Positions 22,601 to 33,776 of a DNA stretch of 64,000 nt are shown here, in pieces. The DNA is from Cyanoderma ruficeps (lineage: Eukaryota > Chordata > Aves > Passeriformes > Timaliidae): positions 6,451,205 through 6,515,204 of the forward strand of contig VZDJ01000056.1 of assembly GCA_008694505.1 (NCBI GenBank), written 5' to 3'. The notes under the pieces are model-generated. The model was given only the letters and a program-made list of their open reading frames with translations, made no database searches and was not told the origin of the DNA. Position 1 is the stretch's first letter. Each line of letters starts with the position of its first letter. Made by a program: the position numbers and the translations under genes.

Positions 22601-25600
22601 AAAATCATCCGTGTGTAGGTATGCTGCACAAAAGGAAGAGAGCTGCTCTCGGTGCTGCCATTCTCTGTAGGACATGCTATTCTTTCAAGAACTGTAGATT
22701 TTTAAAGCTATGGTAATCTACACTTCTCTGACTCCCTCTCCTAGCTCCTCTGAGACTGTTTAGCCATGATTTTAGGTGCAGTAATTATAGGGACTAGAGA
22801 ACTGTTCTTTCTTCTGGGGATGAGAGATCAGCCCACTTCTCTTCTACACAATTTTACTTCTTCTCATCCAGCTTCCCACCTTTCTACAACCCTTGTTTGC
22901 TTGTGTACGTACCCATACCTCAGACAGCCCACCAACCCCCAGATTTCTTCTAACAGGAACAAACTCAATCTGTAACATTCATAAGCCTTTTTTGCAGGTA
23001 CAGCATAAAAATGAAAAGGGGAGTGCTTCCTTACCATGTCAGAGGTTACAACTTTATTTGGCTTGGACTGGATCTGTCCTTGGACCACTCAATTTTACAC
23101 AGCGCTGCTCCCATTAAAGCAAAGAAACCTCAGGGTTGAGGAGCACGTGGGTGAAATGGGGCCACCCAAAGGTCCCTGCCCACCTCTGGGGGATGGTCTC
23201 CATGCAGCTGTGGTGGGGATGCAGATCTGTGCAGCACAGAGCCCTGTCTGCTGTGGCAGAGCAGCCACCACTGACAGCAGCAGTGCCCTAATGAGGTGGC
23301 CAAAGGTTCCCGGCCACGGGGACGGTGTCTGACCTCACACAAAACCATCACTGCAATTGGAAGTAATTGGAGGCCTTTTTGCCAGGCTCAGCAGGGAGAG
23401 CAGGAGCCAAGGGGCACGAGGGGACAAGTGGAGCACAGTCCCCTTGGGGCTGGGCGTGCTGGTGGCAGGGTGTGGAGGCTCCCAGTGCCACTGCCTGCTC
23501 CAGGCTGCTCCTCCAAGGCAGGGTGTGAGCCCTGCTGCTGCCAATCAGTCCTAACTACTGAGAGCCATTAAAATAAACCCCAGCAAAAGTATTGCTGACA
23601 CCCCAGGTTATGTAAAGGGCCATTTTCAGACAGCAGCCTTGCCTCTTTGCTCTTACAGACTGCCTTCCATCCTTCTTACTCCATTTCTCACCAGTGGCGG
23701 TGGCTCGGGTCTTGTAATAGAAAGTCCCAAGCTTGTCTTGGTCTCCTCACCACACACCGAGCAGGAATTTGGAACAGTGCTATTGTTTGTGGTACTTCAG
23801 GATGCAATGTTCTCCTGAAGTGGCTTTTGTTTCTTTTAAAAGCATTACTTTTTAACAGTTTGATTAGAAATAATACTGCAGTGTGAGAAGGGGCACTCAT
23901 GACAACCTGACTTACTAATTGAAATTCCCAAAAGATCTATCACAGGCCCCCTGAAATGGAGGGCATTAAATAACTGGATTTCTTAATGTGGAAGGGGCAT
24001 TCTTAGATCAAATCCTTTCTGGTTTTGATACAGCAGAGACTCTCCAGAGCATGCCTAAGGTGCTGCATGTCTAAGGTGAAAACCTCATCAACTCCCAAAA
24101 GCCACAGATTAAGATTCCTGTGAGTTATTGCAGGCACCAGACTGGCAATTCCAGGACAAGGCATGGCACCCAGGGCACAGATGAGATTTTTGAGCACATT
24201 ACCACTTCCCCTGGTAGCAAGGAAAGGCAGAGAGCCCTGAGCCAGGACACCCACACCAGCAAGGGGACACCTTAAGGTTTTGTACAGGGATATTTTCTGC
24301 ACAGGAATGATGGAACTACTATCCCAGGTGTTATTCCCAGGGTTAAGACACCCAGCAATCTCCAAGATCCATGCACTTGCTCTGAGCACACAGCATGTTT
24401 TCCCTCTGCAGCTATCTAGCACTCCATGACATTAAAACAAACCAAGAAAGTTCTTCCTGTCTTCAGTCTTGTAACTGAAGATTTCCTAATAACCAATGCA
24501 CTGCAAAACACTGGTGCACAGCCACTCTTAAATGGTTATGTATTTCAACTTTTTATTGGTCTTGTGCTTGTATGACCCCATCATTGAGATTCTGCCCCAG
24601 AAATCATCACAGAGAGAGGGGAAGCCACAGTCTCCCATACTGATCCTTTCTCCTTCAATAATTCTTCCACACAACTGATGCTCTCAAACACTGAACTTTA
24701 TTGTGTCAATTTGCTCCCTAACTTGGAATTTTCTCTTAACTGTAAGATCTTACTGTATTTTGGGGTTGTTCTAGGCCAGAGGGATCAGTTGGACAAGCAC
24801 AGGAAAACAGAGACTGTGGTCTGGACAACAGACACGCAAGAGAAAATCTCATTAATCTGGAGGATAGAATGACTGAAATTTAGTCCATGGAAAGTTTGGA
24901 ATAAAATTATCATCATTCTGTTTGGGAGAGAAGACCAGAAATTAGAGCATTTTTTACAGACAGGAAATGAGAAAGAAAACCCATCAAAACAATATTAAGT
25001 TTTTCCAAATTAGACAACAGCTGAGATTCCCATTTTTTGGTCCCTTGAGCTGCCAGGCACTCATCTTTTCTTTCCAGTAACCCGAGAGGGAACCAGGTGT
25101 CCCCAGGCCCGTTCCCAGGCTGTCAGAAGGGCACAGCACAAGTTGCCAAACTGCTGGCTTCTCCAAATGGAAACCATGGAGCTGGGTACCATCGGCCCAG
25201 GCAGCTGCTGGGACACATCTCTCCTAAACCTGGTGGATGCTGGAGCCAGGAGCAGCCTGAATGGCTGAGAGGCACTGAGCCAGCAGGCCCTGGAAACCCA
25301 GACTCCCTGGGAGCTTGTCAAGCAGCTTGCCAGCAGCCAGGCAAAGGGCCAGTGCTTCAGCACGAGTCAGTAGGAACCTCCTCTCTGCTTTGGTATCAGC
25401 TAGCCAGACTTCTCCTGAAGGGAATGCTTGTCATTCCTGCTGGGAAGCTGCATGTGTGGCCCTACACCCCACTTCCTACCAGCCCCTGCATGTGGACGCT
25501 GCAGTCTGTGGTGGGGATGTGACCCCAGCGCATCTTGTGTCACACTTGACATTTATTTCCTCTCCCCTTCCAATGCCAGATTTAACACAATCTGTTCTTC

Positions 25601-28255
25601 CTGCCCTGTGTTCTTTGTTTGAGGCTGCTTTGCTTCCATCCTGAGACAACATATAATTTCATGAAGGACATTTTTTAACAGATAGCTTCCCAGTTCCTTT
25701 ATGACCATTTACTGCTGTAGGATGCAGCTGCTTGGTGCCCACACAACATCCTCAAGCAAAACACTTTGGTAAAAGACAAACATTCTAGAAGGGTTTTATA
25801 AGACCTATGATCCCAAGTGAGTCTTTAACTATGTTTTATTGATTAGTTTTGGCTGTATATGAACAAGGAACTGAGGATCCATCCTCCAGCTTTAACTCAG
25901 GCTGCCTGCATATTACAGAAAGAATGACTTTTGTCCCAGTCAGAATTCGGCCTTCAGTCCTACAGCCAACAACAACAAACTCCAATGTGACCTTTGCATG
26001 ACAGAGTTGCATGAAGAATGACTTGGCTAAACCTCAAACTTGCATCTCCTCTTAAAAGACGTGTGCACATTCCCACTCGCTTTTGGAGCTCTGCTCCTAC
26101 CTGCTTCCTGGAAACCCGGAACACACAAGACAACACGACAGCTTTCACTGTTTCTTTCATGAGATACCCTGCTTGTCTTTTTTTCCCTTCCCCTACTTTT
26201 GAAAACACAATCAGATTTCTTTTTTCCATATTTCTCTAATCTTTTCCCTGTGGTGTGTCCATTTTAGCCAGCCTCCCCTCTTCCTTCTTGTACCCGACAC
26301 TGCTCTCTTTGTCAGGGGAGTCGTGGGGAGTTCAGGTTTTCCCCTCTCCATTTCTCTTTGGACCTGACACTGCTCCTGACCCCTGCTCAGCCCTTGCTTT
26401 GAAGTGCTTTTTCTGCTCCCTGCTTTCCCACTGGATTGTGTTAACCCTCCTCCTTTCCTCGCTCCATCAGTTGGCTTCAATAAGCGAGAGGAGCTCACTG
26501 GAACCTCCTCTTTTGTGTTATCAGCATGCTTTCACTTCTCATAAAACCCTACCCACCTTCCACATAAAACAGTTCTGCAAAAGATGACGGCTTCCAAGGC
26601 CTGGGAACACTGCTAAATTCCACGTGGGAGCACCGCTGGCTGCCCAGACAAGGCTGTCAAAAAGGTCTTGTGTTTGACCTAGGCAACTTCACAGCAATGT
26701 CTAAAAACAAGTAGCCACCTTCTTCCCCCTCCCCAGGACAACAGCATTCAAGTGTCTTTTTTGCCATGTGCTGCAAACAGCCTTACCCTTGTGGGGCTCT
26801 GCAACTTTGTTCCTGCTCTACTGCAATTTTAATGGAAAACATGCCCACAAATTTGGCTTAAGTACAGATGACTGATTTGATTCAGTCTCCTTGGTGCTAC
26901 TAATTGATGGATGTTCAGGTCAAAGCAAGAAATGGCATCAGCACAAAGAATGGTTCAGCTCTTACTTGTTACAGACTCCTGTAAGCTTTCCAGATCTATA
27001 AATATTCACATTATTCCCACAGAGGGGAAGAAAGAGGATGATTCGTATCCTTCTATCTCGTTCTGTTAACAGGTTCCCATTTTTCAGTGTTTTCCAGTTG
27101 GATAAATACCATAACGAAGAGGAAACCCTTGTGAGAGAAAATACATTTCAGAGTAAGTTGCATTGGTCTGTAGTTTATAGATATTTGCAATGGAATGTGG
27201 AAAAGACCTCTATTGATCACATTAATGTGTGCTGGATACAGAGGACCAGTCTTCTTTTCAAGACATGAATGAATGGAATAGCCACGGTAGGAAAAAAACC
27301 TGCAGAATTTGTATGTGCTATATAAGCATACAGACAAAACCCTTTAAAGTAGAAAATACTATTTTAATTACAATGGTAAAGCTTGATTTATTTCCCAAAC
27401 CTCTTTTGCCAGAAAGTTAAGCATCTCACAAAAATCTGAGTCATATTGCCTGAGGATCAAAAGCAGAGAAAATGCAAAGCTTGCTAAAATGTTATAACCT
27501 CTTAACCACTCCATTAGTGAGAGCTGGTGATAACATTTAAATAAGAATATAAAAACATTATTTTGCTCAAAAATTACATTACAAAGATAAACAGTAAGAG
27601 CTTGGGAATACCCTGGTTAACACAGCAGGCTGAAGGACATATACAGATCTCTCCTCCACTCTCCTAAGTATTTTTCATTATTGTTTACTAGATTATTAAT
27701 TATTTTTGAAAGGATTATTGTAGTTACAAATTCCCACTCGGGCTTCTTCACTCACCACTTGAGAATACTGCAGAGGAACATCTTTCCACACATGAATGTG
27801 ATCCACATGTGCACGTGGCTTTGTGCACGTGGGAGCAGCATGGGGACACTGAGCCACAGCATTCCAACACAACTCCAGGGGTCTGACTGATCCCCTGCCT
27901 GACATCTCAGCACAGGTTAATTCCTCTGAGCCACACTGATGCAGCTGTACCAGCAATAATACCCTTTCCCTCCTCCCCCTTTTTCACCCTGGGCATTTTA
28001 AGGCAAGAACTACCTGTGAGCCTTCAAACCCCTTTCACCCAACACAATGGTGCTTCTTACAGCTGCTCATTTTCCAGCTTCCATCAGCATCATGCAATTA
28101 AAGGATCTCTGACATGAGTCATTAAAACCCCTCCCCATTAAGCTGTTCAAAACATAAAGCAGCCAAGAAAAGACACTGGGAATGGTGCATGTGGAGTTCA
28201 CAACCCCTCACTTCACAGCTACCAGCCTGCTTAGGTGCAGTGACTACTCACCTTT
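19647..28255. other. Non-coding stretch with two GC-richer pockets
   Basis: No interspersed repeat is recognisable in these 8.6 kb. GC-richer pockets at about 23120-23560 and 25080-25520 hold overlapping open frames on both strands (up to 141 codons at 25097-25522 plus and 139 codons at 24003-24422 minus). These are neither recognisable nor flanked by a coherent splice pattern. CpG is present but too thin to call a CpG island or promoter by eye. Confidence 0.6.
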
Positions 28256-28303
28256 AAAATAATAATAATAATAGTAATAATTATAATAATAATAATAATA
28301 ATA
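28256..28303 (+). repeat. (AAT)n microsatellite running into an assembly gap
   Basis: An imperfect AAT/ATA repeat, interrupted by 'agt' and 'aatt', leads directly into unresolved sequence. It is likely polymorphic, and its true length is unknown because the assembly breaks here. Confidence 0.95.
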
Positions 28304-28319
28304 NNNNNNNNNNNNNNNN
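28304..28319. other. Assembly gap (16 N)
   Basis: Sixteen undetermined bases directly follow the AAT microsatellite. The gap size may be nominal. Confidence 0.99.
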
Positions 28320-29125
28320 TGCTGGCAACTAGCTTTACCAAATGGAAAACTGGGTGGGAATAACCTACTTTGATGTCCCCACAGTCCCTGTGAAAATCAA
28401 GGTGGCCAAGGTCACTGGTGTGTCTTTCCATACATTGCCAGTGCTGATCATCTGCTCGAGGGCAGCAGGAGCCCTGGGCAGCCCTCAGCAGAGCTTCCTC
28501 TTCCTTCCAGGTATCTCAAGGATTTGGGAAGGTGAGTGCTTATGGTTATGGAGCTGGCTAGCAGCCATCACTCATTTTACACTGGCCATTAAGCAGCCTG
28601 GAGGCAACCAGCATGGATCTAAAGCTGCTGCACATGTTTACCTTGCCTGGGGGAAAACAAGGTTGGGGAAGTGCTGGCAAAACCCATGGCTTGACTCTGT
28701 ACACAAATATCCTCCTCCCATTCCAGATTCTTACATTCATTGCTTTGCATCCTTGGCGTCTCAGCTGTGCTGTGCAGAAAACATCAGCATCTTTCCCCCA
28801 CAGCGCAGGAGCAGCCGTGTCCTCACTGGTGAGTTCAGGGTGCCAGAGGAAAGCAGAAAACCTGCCAAGCCCAAGGGGATCTGTGACAGGCCTGTACTCT
28901 GAGCCCTTCCACCACAGTGCCAGAGAAGTGGCTTTCAAGAGCAACAATTAGGTACATTCTGTACCATGTTAAAGAGGGAAAATAGCAACGGGACGAGAAA
29001 AGCTTGGGTTGTGAAGGATGTTCCAGCAGAGGTGATTAATGGTGTTGAAAGAAACCCCCATTGTTTCAAATTTCTTTCCAATTAGCCACGAAGTTACTCC
29101 CTCCTTTTCTCTCTTGTTCTATCCT
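28320..29125. other. GC-richer stretch with long open frames, no gene recognised
   Basis: A 186-codon plus frame (28342-28902), a 112-codon frame in another plus frame (28613-28951) and a 129-codon minus frame (28558-28947) overlap. Openness in three frames points to composition and not selection for a protein. The peptides match no family I know. Two very short intervals with strong splice signals (28511-28531 and 28804-28828) lie inside and are listed as findings. Confidence 0.55.
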
Positions 29126-29140
29126 CCCCCCCCCCCCCCN
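29126..29140 (+). repeat. Poly-C run ending in an undetermined base
   Basis: Fourteen C bases are followed by a single N at 29140 and then a T-rich tract. The run length is probably unresolved in the assembly. Confidence 0.9.
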
Positions 29141-32100
29141 CACTTTTTTTTCCTTTTACCTGTGTTTGATTTAGAATCAAGGTTCATCATTTGTGTTATG
29201 ACAGCAGGAATAAAGGATCTGTGTACTGTATGCATGGGGATTTAAAGCATTGCCTTTGATGGCTCATTAGCTGCATGTGGCTACATGCAACACTGCTCGA
29301 CTGAGATATATTGCCCAGGATTTAATTCCAGAATTATTTCAAAGGCATTAAATCGAATGCTTGCCCTTTTCACCATGGTATTTAAATGGTACTTTGTATG
29401 CCCAGCTTAAAAAAAGAGCACAGGAAACACAGATGCACTGCTGCTGGAGCGTGTATTGACTTTGTTAATGTGTTAAACATTTATTAGAATTTTCTTTAAA
29501 CAAGATAGTGTAAACCCAGTTGTTACTACAATTAACTTTCTCTGCTACAAGAGAAAAAGGAGACTTCTTTTTTTTTCTTTCCTAACTAACAAACAGCTCT
29601 CAGAACTAGTGAGCAATATCTCATTTGTTCAGCAAGGCTTAAAGATGAGAACAGTCTCAGGCTGGAAAAAGAGATGTACACATTTCTGTGCCGAGTGAGT
29701 AAAACAAACCAAACAAAGCTTCTTCCACAGTAGAGAGGAGACCAAACCACAGAGCTGAGCTGAAGGTCAGGACTCCCAGAGCTCTCCAGGCACAGCCCCA
29801 AACAGCTACTCCTGGTAAAAGGTTGCTCGAGGATGCTCTGGAGAAGCAGCTCTGAGCTCTCAGTTACAGCCTGGCAGAGACATCCAGGGATGAGACCTTG
29901 CCTGTGGTGCACAAAAGCAAACTCTCCAAAACAGTCTGCACTTATTTGTTGCTGGTCTACAACCTCTGTTAAGAGAGAGCCCTCTGTATTCTCATTTTTG
30001 CCCCGTTTACCTTGTCCCTGCAGATTCAGGGATGCTACTGGTAAAACACAAAGCGGACTTTACCCAGTTTACAACCAAACATCCGTTCTGAAAGAGAGCA
30101 AACCCAAATCACAGTGGGGATATCCCTCTGCTCAACTCCTCTTGCCTACAGTGGGTCACCCTTGAGTGCAGTGAGCTGTGCAGGGGGAGCTGCCCCACAC
30201 TGCCCACCCACTTCACCCCTTCTCCTGCTTACCAGCATCCATCCCTGCATCACAAACACATCCAAATGTCAGCATTTCCTAAAGAGGTGATACACAACAC
30301 TGCTATTTGCACAATTGCCTTTTATGTGTGGCCACAACTGGCTGGAGCTGGTGGTTCTGTTGGAGCCTGAAGGACAGTGGGCATTACCAGAATTTGCATC
30401 TAGACTTGAAATTTAACACCATTTGGGAAACACAGGCAATTACCTGGAACTGTGTTTCCATGCAGCAACACCCAGGAGTCTGCAGCAGTATTACACCACA
30501 ATTCAGCTTCAGCTGGGAGCCATGTTTTACTGCCTTAATCACAGGACTTCTGAGCAACCACTGTTGCAAAAAGATGCATGAGGCAGAAGAATTTGCGTTT
30601 TTGAGCCCATCTGATTGCTTGTCACTGTGCTTTAAGTCCTCTAATAAAACAGCATTAACAAAGACACTGAATTCCTTCATGTGCCTGAAAATACATGTGT
30701 GCACACAGAGATCCCCTCCACTTCTGCCCTGCCTACCAAAGGAACTGCAAAGGAGCAAATCTATCCAAACACATGGGCTGCATCTGGCCTGGGCTCTCTG
30801 GGGGGTTATGCAATGGGGACAGCACAGGGAGGCAGAGGAAAGATTGCCCAAAGTGCTCTTTCTGGCCCAATTCCAGCGCATATATAATTTAATTGGGAAT
30901 GCTGCATTGCCCTTAGTCACTGTATAGCAATAGTTTTCTTCGTTATTTAGTAACTAAAAAGAGTTTTGTACAATTAAATGATTGCTTTCATGTATGAGGG
31001 TTTGGAAAGGGACCTTACATGGCACAGAAAGGTCCCAGCTTGCCACAAATGTACAGAACTGAGGCTGGTCCCATGCGGATGAAGCTTGGTTTGATTTTCT
31101 GTGGAGATTCAAGATAACATGCCAAAATTTCCATGTACCCAAATACCACAGCATAGGTATTTCCCCGCTTCCACCTTAACCATGGGATATTTTGACTCCA
31201 AGACCACTTTCAGGTACACCCTGTGGTATGGAATGTCCATGCAGAGTTTTCCCAAGATCCACAATTTTCTGCATTTAAGTAAAGCTTCAGCTTCAAACAC
31301 ACAGGATGTGAAGCCCTGCTTTTACATGATTTCATGGCATGTTGAGGAATGAAGTACTGGTGTTTGAGGCAAGTGATTTACTGACATGGGGTTATCCAGA
31401 GGTTTAATTTGTCATGCATCTCACTCTCATGCTTTGTCTCCCTCTTCACTCTCTCTTTCCCAGAGGCAGCACGCCACACACCGCTGGCAGAGAAAGGGCC
31501 TTCCTTCACACAGCAGCAATTAATTTTTCTCAGCTTCTCTCCAGCCAGATATCAGTGATTCCTTAGGACCTGCAAAGCCTCTTTAAGATGCTGTCAGAAA
31601 CATGGAAGCCTTCTTTTTCCTTCTGCTCAGTTAACCACAGCCTCTGCATTCAGATTATCCAGACTGCTCAATCTCATTCCTCCCTTCTCGATAAAATATT
31701 GGGTGTCAGAGTCTTTTAATCCAGCTATCAGCCAGCCACAGCCCAATTCATCTGCTGGCATGGAGACAGAGTAGGCTTAAAGTGATGTGTGATCATCAGT
31801 GCCTTTCCTTTTGGACCTTAGATTATTGCAGTGCTTACAGACTGAGTCTGGTCCTGCACCCCACACCAGATACCACAGCTGGGAGTGGGAGAAGAGACAC
31901 CCAATAGATTTGCAGCTGAAGAAAGACCTCCAAAGGGTTTTGTTTTCAGAGCAAATGAATCAACTTCAAAGCGCTTTGTCCAACCCTGGATTCCTCTAGG
32001 GCTGGGCAAACACTGGACTTCAGGGAGATGGATTTTATCATAGCAACATCCAAGAGAAGAGTCAGTTCTGGCATGTCCACGTTCACTCTCACTTGCATCG

Positions 32101-33761
32101 TGGTGTCTCCATCCATGGTGAGAGCCATCACACATCCCCTGCCCTGGTCATCCTACACTGAGTCTGTCATAAATACTAGTCAACAGAGAGGGGTGGTTTT
32201 AAAAAGTATTAAAATTCCCAAAAGCAAGTCGTTTTCTCAGGGATGTTATTGGATCACATCCTTCAAATAGCCAGAAGCTCAGAAAGTTATTTCTGATCAT
32301 GCAGAGGTTCCTGTCTCCCACCACAGCTACTCTGCATTTCATGAGAGGCATTGGCAGGTTGGAAATCCACAGAGAAAAACTGCAGGCAGAAAGGACTGCT
32401 CATTTATTTTACAAGGATACGCTAGCAGTTAGGACAAGCTATCACATTGGAAATAAGCAGTTGCATGCAGTAATGTGGACCATAAAAAGAGATTAATTAG
32501 TGATGCAAACCTAAAGTAGATTAATTAAAGTACACTAAACCAGGCATCATTTCCTCCACAACCTGCTTGATTTAAATCTGACTTGCTCTATAAAAGTGTT
32601 TTCCTTTGGTTTTTGCCCTTTTGTGTCCTCCTCCAAAAGATCTCTTCACACAACTGCCAAAGAAGCACTGTCTACACCTGCAAGGACAGGGTTCTTTGTG
32701 GCAATATTTATTTAAAAGAGGAAAATAACTGTGTACTTATTGATTTGGAGAGGAACTTTCAGAGCACACTGAGGGGATTAGCACTCAGCTCATCCTAACT
32801 CATGTTCATTGCCTGAACTCATGTAGCTCCTTCAATTAACCTGCCGAAGTAGTTTAATGATGTGTTTGATGAATCCCAAAAATAAACTCTGGGCACTCGT
32901 GATGTGCTCAGGCCAGATTATGGCAGCAGAACACATGCAGGGGTTGCCAATAGCCAAACCCAAGAGGAAACCTCTACTGAGCCAAGAGTCCTTTGCCCAT
33001 ATACCTGTGATGATTATGATAATATCACAATTACACTTCAAATTTCCAGCTGAGATGCAGAGCTGGCACATTAAATACCATAAAGATATGGATAACCCAA
33101 GGCTGCCTGACTCCCAGAGTGCCTGCTGCATTGTAGAAAAGAGGATACTAGTGGGGAAAGGCCACCCCTTCCTTTCAACCCCAGATGCCAATGGCTGGGG
33201 AGGTGAAGGATGAAACCTGCCCTGTGGCCTTCAGCCAGGACTTTGCTCTCAACTTCAGGACCCAAGGTGAACAAGGGAATCTGAATATGAGGGGAGAAAT
33301 AAGAATTGCTCTCTGGAGCTGCAGCCTGCTAATCTGGGTATGTACCATGGCAGATGTAGGGCATGTCTTCCATGCCACTGTCACTCCTGGTGTTCTTTTC
33401 ACCTCTATCAATTATCTGAGAACACGTCTTGTATTCCCACTAACCATTCTATGGACAAAGGGGTGGTGAAATTGGTTCCACACTTTTTATTAGAGAGAGA
33501 CTCTCAGTATTCATCTGCACTTCATAACCCGTGGCTCTCTGCCACAGATTTGTGACAAGCATGGAAGCAGCTCTTCCTTACAGCTTAGCTTCTTTAATGT
33601 GAAATAGGGATACAACAGTCCAGTTCCAAATCCAGCCAGAACATTTTCCTTTCAAAAGCAGTAAAGCAATGTTAAGCTATTTCCTTGGGGCAGTGGAAAT
33701 ATAGAAATACAGCAGAGTCTCCTGCTTTAAAGCAGATTTTGGTTTTTGGTTGTTCTTTTTC
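29141..33761. other. Non-coding stretch containing the longest open frames
   Basis: The longest frame of the window, 206 codons, lies at 30307-30927 on the plus strand. A 178-codon minus frame (30384-30920) lies fully inside it. Neither has recognisable domains, a signal peptide or compositional hallmarks of a real protein, and no splice or promoter context was seen. The segment 29230-29400 is unique-looking sequence with a small 7-bp stem (TGCATGT/ACATGCA) and could be a conserved element, but that is untested. Confidence 0.55.
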
Positions 33762-33776
33762 TTTTTTTTTTTTTTT
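33762..33776 (+). repeat. Poly-T run
   Basis: Fifteen T bases preceded by a T/G-rich lead-in. There is no coding context. Confidence 0.85.

Noticed and set aside
24003..24422. 139-codon minus-strand open frame as a gene
   Set aside because: The peptide is unrecognised, and no splice, promoter or polyadenylation context was seen.
25097..25522. 141-codon plus-strand open frame
   Set aside because: It lies in a GC-richer pocket where three overlapping frames on both strands are open, and nothing is recognisable.
28342..28902. 186-codon plus-strand open frame as a gene
   Set aside because: No recognisable domain. The other plus frame and the minus strand are open over much of the same bases, which points to composition.
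30233..30278. Minus-strand 46-nt splice-flanked interval encoding an EGF-like CVCDAG string
   Set aside because: Too short and isolated. The cysteine pattern is minimal and no neighbouring EGF-like coding sequence was found.
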